Shown here one piece after another: positions 1-7,311 of a stretch of DNA of 19,563 bases. The first letter of the stretch is position 1. The number at the start of each line of letters is the position of its first letter. The stretch covers positions 1 through 19,563 of the forward strand of contig CAVVYW010000010.1 of NCBI GenBank assembly GCA_963752605.1, read 5' to 3'. Origin of the DNA: CAVVYW01 sp963752605. GTDB lineage: Bacteria > Actinomycetota > Thermoleophilia > Solirubrobacterales > 70-9. A program made the translations under genes and the position numbers. Below the pieces are notes generated by a model. The model searched no databases. It was given only the letters and a program-made list of their open reading frames with translations, and had not been told where the DNA came from.

Positions 1-411
1 CGGGGGTTGAAGGCGACCGGCCGCTTGAACATCCCGCTCTACAAGCTCAGCGGCGGCCGCGTCGGCGGGCGGCTGGATCGGGCGCCGATCCTCCTCCTCA
101 CCACCGTCGGCCGTCGGTCCGGCAAGGAGCGGACCGCGCCCGGTGGTCTACCTCCCCGACGAGGAACGGCTGATCGTGATCGGCTCCAACGCCGGGAACG
201 AGCGGCCGCCGCCTGGGCGCTCAACCTCGAGCAGAACCCCGAGGCCGAGGTCCAGGTCCGCCGGAAGCGCTGGCCGGTGCGCTCCCGCATCGCCGAGGGC
301 GAGGAGCACGAGACCCTTTGGAGGCGGATGAACGAGCAGTTCGCCGGATTCGACGACTACCGCGCGCGAACGACGCGGGACATCCGCCTCTTCGTGCTCG
401 AGCCCCGGTAG
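1..411 (+). CDS. Ddn-like F420 (deazaflavin)-dependent nitroreductase/quinone reductase, locally frame-displaced
   Basis: Members of this split-barrel family use reduced F420 to reduce quinones or nitro compounds at the membrane. The N-terminal part has the family pattern (IPLYKLSGGRVGGR, then PILLLTTVGRRSGKERT), and the C-terminal part has ALNLEQNPEAEVQV and RTTRDIRLFVLEPR. Between about residues 45 and 69 the frame reads nonsense, whereas the next frame reads VVYLPDEERLIVIGSNAGNE, the expected family sequence. One extra base in the CCC run at 138-140 and one missing base near 211 would restore a continuous protein. The frame is open to the window edge; a TTG at 7 is the only start seen, so the gene may begin just outside. 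It ends directly against the htpX stop (TAGCTA), a convergent arrangement. Family assignment is good; the exact substrate cannot be told. Confidence 0.75.
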   Translation, partial: RGLKATGRLNIPLYKLSGGRVGGRLDRAPILLLTTVGRRSGKERTAPGGLPPRRGTADRDRLQRRERAAAAWALNLEQNPEAEVQVRRKRWPVRSRIAEGEEHETLWRRMNEQFAGFDDYRARTTRDIRLFVLEPR

Positions 412-1273
412 CTACGCGATCGTCGGGCGCATCTGGCGGAGGCGGCGGACACGCTCCTCGATCGGCGGATGCGTCGAGAAGAGGGCCGCCATGCCGCCGC
501 CGGAGAACGGCTTGACGATGTAGAGCGGCTCGGCCGCCTGATTCACCTGCATCGGGATCGCCTGCGCGCCCTCCTCCAGGCGGAGCAGCGCGCTCGCCAG
601 CGACTCCGGGTTGCCGCAGATCTCGGCGCCCGTCGCGTCGGCGGAGTACTCGCGCTGGCGCGAGATCGCCAGCTGGATGATCGCCGCGGCGATCGGCGCG
701 AGCAGGACCAGCGCCAGCGCGCCGATCAGCCCGAATGGCGACTCGTCGTCGCCGCCGAACCACAGCAGCATGTAGGCGAGGTAGGTGATCGCGCCCGCGA
801 TCGTCGCCACGATCGAGGTGATCAGGATGTCGCGGTTGCGCACGTGCGCCAGCTCGTGCGCGAGCACGCCCCGCAGCTCGTCCTCGGAGAGGAGCTTGAG
901 GATCCCGGCGGTCACGGCGACCGCGGAGCGCTCGGGGTTGCGGCCGGTCGCGAAGGCGTTCGGCTGGTCCTGCGGGATGACATAGAGCTTCGGCATCGGC
1001 AGGCCGGCGCGCGTCGTCAGCTCCCGGACGATCTCGTAGAGGCGCGGCGCCTCCTGCTCGGAGATCTCCTTCGCCCCCGCCATCCGCAGCGCGATCTTGT
1101 CGCTGAACCAGTAGGCGAAGAAGTTGAACGACGGCACCGATGAAGAGGAACAGCAGCGCCGTCTCCGGGCCCCCGATCAGGGCGCCGATGACGACGAACA
1201 GGCCCAGCAGGGCGGCGAGCAGAATCCCCGTCCTGAATGCGGCACCGAAGTTGGAACGCCTTGTCGTGCTCAT
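412..1273 (-). CDS. htpX: HtpX-type M48 membrane zinc metalloprotease (one frameshift near 1129)
   Basis: HtpX degrades damaged membrane proteins at the cytoplasmic face. The true start is ATG at 1273-1271, preceded by AAAGGAGA at good spacing. The first 48 residues (MSTTRRSNFGAAF, then two hydrophobic helices) lie in one frame and the remainder (FNFFAYWFSDKIALRM onward) in another. Removing one base at about 1129 joins them into a 286-residue protein, normal for HtpX. In the restored numbering the HELAH zinc motif falls at 139-143, the same numbers as in E. coli HtpX, followed by two further membrane helices and REYSAD with the likely third ligand Glu (about 208). As given, only 412-1137 reads openly from a GTG, which would lack the N-terminal helices. 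The gene diverges from marR. The frameshift may be a sequencing error; I favour that because both halves are well conserved. Confidence 0.9.
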
Positions 1274-1311
1274 CTGCGAAGTCTCCTTTGGAAGTTGAAG
1301 GCCAGCATAGC

Positions 1312-1367
1312 GAGGGCCCTCAACCGGCCATAAAGCGTTGGTCAACGACCAGACGGTCACGATCGTC
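1312..1367. promoter_or_regulatory. Divergent htpX/marR control region with dyad symmetries
   Basis: The 114-base gap between the htpX start (1273) and the marR start (1388) holds three symmetric elements: a perfect 10-base palindrome GAGGGCCCTC (1312-1321), TGGTC-AAC-GACCA (1339-1351), and an imperfect 16-base dyad GACGGTCACGATCGTC (1352-1367, 12 of 16 positions symmetric). MarR proteins usually bind such dyads in the divergent promoter of their own gene, so the 1339-1367 pair is a candidate operator. No convincing -35/-10 pair was seen. The symmetry is visible; the operator role is inference. Confidence 0.35.
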
Positions 1368-1387
1368 TACTGTCTTGATCCGAGACC

Positions 1388-1855
1388 ATGACCACCACGA
1401 AGCGGAGAAGCGAGCGCCAGGAGTGGAACCCCGACCTCTGGGTGCTCGCGACCCAGCTCCAGAACTCGATCCACGAGGAGCTGTTTACCCGGCTCGCCGA
1501 GCAGGGACACCCCGATCTCCGGCCGCGGCATGCCGCGGTCCTCGCCTACCTCGACGAGGACGGGGTCCGCGCGACCGAGCTGGCCCGGCTGAGCGGCCGG
1601 CACAAGCAGGTGGTCGGCCGGCTGGTGGACGAGCTCGAGGACCTCGGCTACGTCGAGCGGCGGCCGGACCCGAGCGACCGGCGGGCCAAGCTGGTGGTGC
1701 CGACGAAGCGCGGGCTGGAGATGCTGGTGGCCGGCGACCAGATCGTCGCCGAGATCGAGGCCCGCCACGCCGCGGCCGCCGGCCCCAAGGTCTACGCGGA
1801 GTTCCGCAACATCCTTCGCGCCGTGGTGGCCCGGGCGCGAGAGGCCACCGCATAA
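1388..1855 (+). CDS. MarR family winged-helix transcriptional regulator
   Basis: A 155-residue protein of normal MarR length. The centre reads LRPRHAAVLAYLDEDGVRATELARLSG (quoted here only in part: RATELARLSG) followed by HKQVVGRLVDELEDLGYVER, the recognition helix, and the wing motif RRPDPSDRRAKLVVPTKRG at about residues 97-115, diagnostic for the family. Flanking helices form the dimer interface. There are no cysteines, so it is not a thiol-oxidation OhrR-type sensor; the ligand is probably a small lipophilic or phenolic compound, which cannot be specified. It is divergent from htpX, so a role in envelope stress or autoregulation is plausible but unproven. The ATG at 1388 gives a full-length family match; no strong Shine-Dalgarno sequence precedes it. 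The gene ends 28 bases before the Rrf2 regulator. Confidence 0.9.
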   Translation: MTTTKRRSERQEWNPDLWVLATQLQNSIHEELFTRLAEQGHPDLRPRHAAVLAYLDEDGVRATELARLSGRHKQVVGRLVDELEDLGYVERRPDPSDRRAKLVVPTKRGLEMLVAGDQIVAEIEARHAAAAGPKVYAEFRNILRAVVARAREATA

Positions 1856-1883
1856 CCGACCGTTGAGCTAGGATTTCGGGGCG

Positions 1884-2354
1884 ATGCTGTTTTCGACCCG
1901 AGCCGAGTACGGAGTGCGCCTGATGGTCGAGCTTGGCCGGCAGGACGACGGAGCGCCGGTGGCGCTGAGCGCGGTCGCCGAATCCGAGAGCCTTCCCCTC
2001 TCCTATCTGGAGCACCTGGTCGCCAAGCTGCGCAGGGCGGGCCTGGTCGAGAGCCAGCGGGGAGCCCACGGCGGCTACCGCCTCGGGCGGGCGGCCGACG
2101 AGATCGACATGCTCGAGGTCGTCCAGGCGCTGGAGGGGACCATCGCCCCGATGGAGTGCTTCCACGCCGATCCCGAGGGAAAGGTCTCCTGTTCGCACGA
2201 AACCGACGACGAGGCCTGCGCCACCAAGTTCCTGTGGACCCGGGTACAGGGCGGCGTCAGCAAGGCCCTCTCGGGGACGACGGTCGCCGACCTGGTCGAG
2301 TTCTCGGAGCGAAACTCGCGCCCGAGGTCGAAAACCCCCGTCGCCGCCGCCTAG
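1884..2354 (+). CDS. Rrf2 family regulator (IscR/SufR-like) heading the suf locus
   Basis: A 156-residue Rrf2 protein: MLFSTRAEYGVRLMVELG is the classic N-terminal helix, then the winged helix with LPLSYLEHLVAKLRRAGLV and the wing RGAHGGYRLGR. Three cysteines at 92, 103 and 112 occupy the loop where IscR binds its cluster (92, 98, 104 in E. coli), so the protein probably carries an Fe-S cluster and reports cluster supply, with spacing unlike IscR. Placed 42 bases upstream of sufC on the same strand, it most likely controls the suf genes. ATG at 1884 is preceded by GGGGCG, a modest ribosome site; a TAGGAT at 1869-1874 could be a -10 box giving a nearly leaderless message. Sensor type (2Fe-2S or 4Fe-4S) cannot be told. 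Confidence 0.92.
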   Translation: MLFSTRAEYGVRLMVELGRQDDGAPVALSAVAESESLPLSYLEHLVAKLRRAGLVESQRGAHGGYRLGRAADEIDMLEVVQALEGTIAPMECFHADPEGKVSCSHETDDEACATKFLWTRVQGGVSKALSGTTVADLVEFSERNSRPRSKTPVAAA

Positions 2355-2385
2355 CGGCCGCGCAAGTCCGAACCGCAACCCGATC

Positions 2386-2391
2386 AAGGAG
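2386..2391 (+). promoter_or_regulatory. Shine-Dalgarno site fixing the TTG start of sufC
   Basis: AAGGAG lies five bases before the TTG at 2397-2399. No ATG or GTG gives a complete SufC N-terminus, so this site decides in favour of the rare TTG start. Confidence 0.75.
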
Positions 2392-2396
2392 CCGAA

Positions 2397-3161
2397 TTGG
2401 CAGAGCTTGAGATCCGCAACCTGCACGTGAGCGCCGAGGACAAGGAGATCCTCAAGGGCCTCGATCTCGACGTCGAGAAGGGGCGCATCCACGCCCTGAT
2501 GGGGCCGAACGGCTCCGGCAAGTCCACCCTCGCGAACGCGATCATGGGCCACCCCGGCCTCGAGGTCACCGAGGGGACCATCACCTTCAAGGGCGAGGAC
2601 ATCACCGAGGCCGATCCCGACGAGCGCTCCCGCATGGGCCTCTTCATGGCCTTCCAGTACCCGGTCGCCATCCCCGGCGTCACCGTCGCCAAGTACCTGC
2701 GGATGGCGATCAACGCCCACCGCGAGGCGCGCGGCGAGGAGCCCGTGAAGCTGAAGGACTTCCGCAAGGAGACCGAGGCGGCGATGGAGCTGACCAACAT
2801 CCCCAAGGAGTTCTCCTCGCGCTACCTCAACGACGGCTTCTCGGGCGGCGAGAAGAAGCGGATGGAGATCCTCCAGCTGGCGATGCTCCGCCCGGAGATG
2901 GCGGTCCTCGACGAGACCGACTCGGGCCTGGACATCGACGCGCTGCGCATCGTCGCCGAGGGCGTCAACAAGTTCGCCGGCCCCGACATGGGCGTCCTGA
3001 TCATCACCCACTACCAGCGCATCCTGCATCTGGTGAAGCCCGACGCCGTCCACGTCATCTTCGACGGGCGCATCGTCAAGGAGGGCGGCCCCGAGCTGGT
3101 GGAGCAGCTCGAGGAGAAGGGCTACGGCTGGATCCGCGAGGAGGTCGAGGCGGCCGCCTGA
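2397..3161 (+). CDS. sufC: SufC, ABC-type ATPase of the SUF Fe-S scaffold
   Basis: SufC hydrolyses ATP in the cytoplasm to drive conformational change in the SufBCD scaffold during Fe-S cluster assembly. The 254-residue protein has Walker A GPNGSGKST (36-44), the Q-loop FMAFQYPV, the signature FSGGEKKR (148-155) in the SufC-specific form, and Walker B AVLDETDSGLDIDAL (from 169) with the SufC-type DETDSGLD rather than DEP. The switch histidine follows in ITHYQR. It starts with TTG supported by AAGGAG. Its stop overlaps the next start as TGATG at 3159-3163, indicating translational coupling to the SufS-SufU gene. Its usual partners sufB and sufD are not adjacent but lie about 9 kb downstream. 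Function is essentially certain. Confidence 0.97.
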   Translation: MAELEIRNLHVSAEDKEILKGLDLDVEKGRIHALMGPNGSGKSTLANAIMGHPGLEVTEGTITFKGEDITEADPDERSRMGLFMAFQYPVAIPGVTVAKYLRMAINAHREARGEEPVKLKDFRKETEAAMELTNIPKEFSSRYLNDGFSGGEKKRMEILQLAMLRPEMAVLDETDSGLDIDALRIVAEGVNKFAGPDMGVLIITHYQRILHLVKPDAVHVIFDGRIVKEGGPELVEQLEEKGYGWIREEVEAAA

Positions 3162-4843
3162 TGGAGCCGACCGCGACCACCGCCCCCGCCCTCCCCCGCT
3201 CGCTGGACGAGATCCGCGCCGAGTTCCCGATCCTGGAGCGGCGGGTCCACGGCAAGCCCCTCGCCTACCTCGACAACGGGGCCACCGCGCAGAAGCCGCT
3301 CGCGGTGATCGAGACGCTGGACCGTTACTGGCGCGACCAGAACGCGAACGTCCATCGCGGCGTCCACACGCTCTCCGAGGAGGCGACCGCCCTGTACGAG
3401 GAGGCGCGGGTCACGCTGGCCGCCCATATCGGCGCCGACCGGCGAGAGGTGGTCTTCGTCCGCAACGCGACCGAGGCGCTCAACCTCGTCGCCTACTCCT
3501 GGGGGCGCGCCAACATCGGCGAGGGCGACCGGATCGTGCTCACCGAGATGGAGCACCACTCGAACATCGTGCCCTGGTACCAGCTCGCCCAGGAGAAGGG
3601 AGCGCAGCTCGACTGGGCCCCCATCACCGACGAGGGAAGGCTCGACCTCGAGGCGCTCGGCTCGCTGCTCGAGCAGGGGCCGAAGCTCGTCTGCGTCACC
3701 CACGTCTCGAACGTCCTCGGCACGGTCAACCCGATCCCCGAGATCGCCCGCATGGCGCACGACGCCGGCGCCCTGCTGGTCGTCGACGGCGCCCAGGGCG
3801 GCCCCAAGCTCGAGCTCGACATGGCCGAGCTCGGCGCCGACTTCTACGCGCTCACGGGCCACAAGATGTACGGGCCCACCGGCATCGGGGCGCTGTTCGG
3901 CCGGCGGGAGCTGCTCGAGGAGATGCCTCCCTTCATCGGCGGCGGCTCGATGATCAGGAAGGTGGAGCGCGACGAGATCACCTGGGCCGAGCTCCCGGCG
4001 AAGTTCGAGGGGGGCACCCCGGCGATCGGCGAGGCGATCGGCTTCGGGGCGGCGGTCCGCTGGCTCGACGAGCTCGGGCTGGACGCCGTGCATGCCGCCG
4101 AGGTCGAGCTCGCCGGCTATGCGCTGGACCGCCTGGCGGAGATCGACGGGCTGAGGGTCTTCGGCCCGCCCGCCGGCGATGACCGGGGCGGCATCCTCTC
4201 CTTCGCGATGGAGGGCGTCCACGCCCATGACATCTCCGAGATCCTCGACCGCCACGGCGTCGCCGTCCGCGCCGGCCACCACTGCTGCCAGGTGCTGATG
4301 GAGCGGCTCGGGGTGCCGGCCACGACGCGCGCCAGCCTCGCCGTCTTCAACACCCGCGAGGAGATCGACCGGCTGGTCGAGGGACTGCTCGACGTCCGCC
4401 GGGTCTTCGATGATTTGATGGACGAGCTCTACCGGGACCAGATCCTGGATCACTACAAGCGGCCGCGGAACTTCGGGCGGCTCGACTCCTTCGACCTCGA
4501 CTTCGAGGACTCGAACCCGTTCTGCGGCGACGAGCAGCACGTCTTCCTGAAGCTCGACGACGAGGGCCGGGTCTCGGAGGTCTCCTTCGAGGGCCAGGGC
4601 TGCGCGATCTCCACCGCCGCGACGTCACTGCTCTCCGAGGAGCTGGAGGGCAAGACCCGCGAGGAGATCCTCGCGCTGCCGAAGGACTTCGTCCTCGAGC
4701 TGCTGGGAATCGACATCTCCGCGACGCGCATGAAGTGCGCGCTCCTCGGCCTCAAGGTGGTGAAGGGCGCCAGCCTGGGCAAGCCCGCCGACTGGGAGGA
4801 CGAGGGCGAGCAGGGCGACCCCGCCGAGGCCGCCACGGTCTGA
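3161..4843 (+). CDS. sufS-sufU: SufS-SufU fusion: cysteine desulfurase joined to Zn sulfur-acceptor/scaffold
   Basis: Residues 1 to about 417 are a group II cysteine desulfurase: DNGATAQKP near the N-terminus, PLP-binding Lys235 in LTGHKMYGP, and the persulfide Cys375 in RAGHHCCQ. Residues 420-560 are SufU: MDELYRDQILDHYKRPRNFG, then C455-G-D457, C481 and C526 (TRMKCALLGL), which match the zinc ligands of B. subtilis SufU, the partner that accepts persulfide from SufS by ligand exchange. The lysine/cysteine set of both enzymes is complete, so both halves look active. The join (DVRRVFDDLMDELY) has no real linker; SufU's normal initiator Met is retained as Met420. These proteins are normally separate, adjacent genes. 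Stops in the other two frames sit right at the join (TGA at 4411 and 4416), so a single-base error could have fused two genes. The start overlaps the sufC stop (TGATG). Confidence 0.93.
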   Translation: MEPTATTAPALPRSLDEIRAEFPILERRVHGKPLAYLDNGATAQKPLAVIETLDRYWRDQNANVHRGVHTLSEEATALYEEARVTLAAHIGADRREVVFVRNATEALNLVAYSWGRANIGEGDRIVLTEMEHHSNIVPWYQLAQEKGAQLDWAPITDEGRLDLEALGSLLEQGPKLVCVTHVSNVLGTVNPIPEIARMAHDAGALLVVDGAQGGPKLELDMAELGADFYALTGHKMYGPTGIGALFGRRELLEEMPPFIGGGSMIRKVERDEITWAELPAKFEGGTPAIGEAIGFGAAVRWLDELGLDAVHAAEVELAGYALDRLAEIDGLRVFGPPAGDDRGGILSFAMEGVHAHDISEILDRHGVAVRAGHHCCQVLMERLGVPATTRASLAVFNTREEIDRLVEGLLDVRRVFDDLMDELYRDQILDHYKRPRNFGRLDSFDLDFEDSNPFCGDEQHVFLKLDDEGRVSEVSFEGQGCAISTAATSLLSEELEGKTREEILALPKDFVLELLGIDISATRMKCALLGLKVVKGASLGKPADWEDEGEQGDPAEAATV

Positions 4844-4846
4844 GCC

Positions 4847-4911
4847 TCAGGCACGAATCACGCTTGGGCGACGCCTGCGCCACGCCTAGAACAAGCGTCC
4901 GCGGGGCCTGA
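4847..4911. terminator. Nested inverted repeat after the suf locus, possible terminator
   Basis: Immediately after the SufS-SufU stop (4843) three nested complementary pairs occur: TCAGGC (4847-4852) with GCCTGA (4906-4911), ACGCTTG (4860-4866) with CAAGCGT (4892-4898), and GGCG (4867-4870) with CGCC (4878-4881). There is no T-tract, which is usual in GC-rich actinobacteria. It may end the suf transcript; a regulatory role for the next gene is also possible. Confidence 0.4.
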
Positions 4912-4961
4912 AATCGGCCAGTTCAGGGCTACGTTTGGTCGAAGAACTAAGGATGGTTCAG

Positions 4962-5459
4962 GTGTCCGCGCAGTTCGACGAGGCTGCTTCGATTTGGCGA
5001 GAGGACTCGCCGGTATGGGCGATCATCGCCGGCGAGCTGCTGCTCCAGGGCGATCAGCCGATCGCCCAGAACAAGACCGCGATGATCGAGCTCGGCGCGA
5101 GCCGGGCCGAGGTCGCGGCCGCGTCACTGGACACCGGCGACCTGAACGCCGCCGGCCACTCGCTGATCGGATGCGCCCTGGCGCTCGCCCTGGCCGCCCG
5201 CCCGGACGAGTCGACGACGCTCGCGGCCTATGCCTCGGAGCTCGCCGACGCCCTCTCCTGGCAGGTCTCCCAGGCGACCGCCCCGGAGCTGATCCGCATG
5301 GCCGATGAGATCCGGGCTCACGTCGACGGCGAGGACACCGCCAAGCGCGGCCCGACCCTCTGGGAGCTGGCCCTCAAGGCCGGTGGCATGGCCGTCGGGC
5401 TCTCGCCGCAGATCAGCCGGCGGCGCGAGCGCCGGGATCTGATCGACAGGGCGGAGTAG
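4962..5459 (+). CDS. Soluble helical protein of unknown function
   Basis: No family recognised. From the GTG at 4962 it encodes about 165 residues, rich in Ala, Leu and Glu and apparently all helical, without signal peptide or membrane segment. The middle (GHSLIGCALALALAARPDES) is hydrophobic but too short and mixed to be a confident membrane helix; the C-terminus is basic and charged (RRRERRDLIDR). The frame can be extended to a TTG at 4935 or ATG at 4953; AAGGA at 4949-4953 lies eight bases before the GTG, which decides for 4962. It is 118 bases downstream of SufS-SufU, separated by an inverted repeat, so membership in the suf transcript is uncertain. It converges with the DUF2207 gene with 13 bases between stops. 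Confidence 0.65.
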   Translation: MSAQFDEAASIWREDSPVWAIIAGELLLQGDQPIAQNKTAMIELGASRAEVAAASLDTGDLNAAGHSLIGCALALALAARPDESTTLAAYASELADALSWQVSQATAPELIRMADEIRAHVDGEDTAKRGPTLWELALKAGGMAVGLSPQISRRRERRDLIDRAE

Positions 5460-5472
5460 AGCGAGCCGGGCC

Positions 5473-7310
5473 CTACCAGGACCCGCCGCCGCCTCCGCCG
5501 CCTCCGCCTCCGCCTCCGCCGCTGAAGCCGCCTCCGCCGCCGCTCGAGGACTCCGGGGCGACCTGCGAGGAGAAGCCGGAGCTGAACGAGCTGCCGAAGT
5601 CCGTGGCGTTGCCGGAGAAGTAGTAGGTGCTCCAGGCGGCTCCGCTGCTCGCCACCACGGGCGCGGGGATGCGACCGGACTCGATCATCCGCTCTGCGGT
5701 GCCGAAGGCGACGCCGAAGATCAGGATCCTCTTCCACAGCTCGAGGGTCGCCGGCGGGTCGTCCTTGAGCCGCGGGAAGTCCTCGGTCCACCGCTCGAAG
5801 GCCTGCCACTTGGCGACGCGCTCGCCGGGCTGAGCCGCGAGGCGCTTGAGGCGCCGCGACGGCCAGGCCATGACCACGATCAGCGTGACGAAGCCGATCG
5901 CCCCGGGCAGGAGGAAGTGCGCGTCCTCGTTGACGACGGCATCGGCCAGGCAGATCAGGCCGAAGACGACGATCAGCCCGAGCCAGAGCAGCCACTTGGC
6001 GCCGTTGAAGCTCCGGTCCCACTCGAGCTGGCCCTCCTCCACCGAGTCGAGCGCCGAGGTCATCGACTCCCAGCGCCCCCGCCAGGTCGAGTCGTGCTCG
6101 GGGATCCGGTCCTTCATGTCGCTCATCGGAACGGTCTCGCCCTCAAGCAATTGGTCGAAGAAGGAGAGCACCTCCTTCTCGTGCGGCTGGAGGCCCTCGG
6201 TGCTGGGCCGCTTCGCCGCCACCGCGATCGCGAGGTCCAGCTTCTCGTCCTCGGTGGTCGCCTGCTTGTCCTCGTAGTAGCCGCGCTCGACCAGGTCGAG
6301 CAGGGTCGCGAGCACCGTGTCGGTGCTGTCGCCGCCCTCATGGGCGAGGCCGTACGCCAGAGCCGGGCTGGCGTCGTCCGGCGGCTCGGGAAGATGCTCG
6401 GGCGTCGAGGTCCGGTGCTCGCGCGCGAGGAAGGTGAACAGCGCGAGCAGCCCGAGTGCGAGGCGGCCACGAGCGCCGCCAGCAGGACCGAGTTGTCGGC
6501 GATCCACCGCTTCGTCTTGTTGAACGGCGAGTTGAACTCGTCGCGTCCGCTCCTGCTCGTCGCCGGTCCGCCCCCAGCCCGCTGCCTTCCCCCCGCCCGG
6601 CCGCGCTGACGTTCTGGCCGGGCGTCCGCGGGATCGTCACCCGCATCTCGACGAACTGATGGTCCGGCACGTCTGAGGCCTCGAGACGCGCGACGCCGGG
6701 CTCGCGGAAGGTCTGCCCCTCGACGTCGCGCGGGTGACCCCAGACCGCCGAAGGGCCGGGAGAAGCCTTCGCCCGGCGGATGGGGCCTCAAGGCCGGTTC
6801 TCTCAGGCTTGCGGTGAGGTGGTCCAGGTCGAAGTCCCACTGATCGCCCCAGACCTGCCAGTAGACGTCGATCACGTCGTCGTAGGCGATCACGTGGTCC
6901 TTGGCGATCACCCGGTAGGAGACGACGAAGGTCCGCTCCTGGTTGCTGGCGTTGTGATGCCAGACGATCCTGACGTCACCCTCAGGGGAGTTGGTGACGC
7001 CGAACTTGCCGGTCTCGTCCGTGCAGCCCTCCACCGTGCATCCGCCCTGCTTGAAGGTGCGGCCGCCCTCCGACACGGTGATGTCGGTCATCTTCTCGTT
7101 CGAGCCGAGCGGGATGTCGCGGTAGGAGGCGTGGTAGCTGCCCTCGTAGTCGAAGGTCAGCGGCTCGGCGACCTGCAGGCTGGAGTCCGGCGCGAGCCGC
7201 AGCGTCACATCGGCGTCGGTGACGTCGGCGCTGTCGGCCGCGGCGCCGGCGGGGAAGGCGAGGCAGCAGAGGGCCGCCGCCGCGATGGAGCTGGCCAGGC
7301 GCCGCGGCAC
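5473..7310 (-). pseudogene. DUF2207 membrane protein, reading frame broken at least four times
   Basis: The N-terminal part (7310 down to about 6780) has a signal peptide ending AFPAGAAA and a DUF2207 domain (YRDIPLGSNEKMTDITV, VIDVYWQVWGDQWDFDLDHL). The frame then moves: AVWGHPRDVEGQ through VTIPRTPGQNVSAA reads in a second frame, GDEQERTR in a third, FNSPFNKTKRWIADNSVLLA in the first, and LALGLLALFTFLAREHR onward in the third until the stop. Breaks lie at about 6780-6745, 6600-6575, 6545 and 6460. The C-terminal part has two further membrane helices and ends in a glycine-rich tail finishing GGGGSW, typical of this family. It starts with GTG one base after the lemA stop, the usual LemA-DUF2207 pairing. 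As given it cannot make one protein; a true pseudogene or consensus errors are both possible, and I favour errors because all segments remain conserved. Confidence 0.8.
5484..5523. repeat. GCC/TCC-type triplet repeat encoding a polyglycine tail
   Basis: Near-perfect tandem CCGCCT/CCGCCG triplets, with a second block at 5528-5543, encode the glycine run at the C-terminus of the DUF2207 protein (read on the minus strand). This is low-complexity coding sequence, prone to slippage. Confidence 0.7.
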
Positions 7311-7311
7311 G

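Noticed and set aside
1485..3053. 522-codon minus-strand open frame across marR, rrf2 and sufC
   Set aside because: It crosses three well-supported genes and has shadow composition.
3122..4540. Long open frame opposite sufS-sufU
   Set aside because: Val/Asp/Leu/Arg-rich shadow typical of GC-rich coding DNA; the sense strand is an unmistakable SufS-SufU.
5484..5543. Triplet run considered as a non-coding tandem repeat or CRISPR
   Set aside because: It encodes the glycine tail expected for DUF2207 proteins; there are no spacers.
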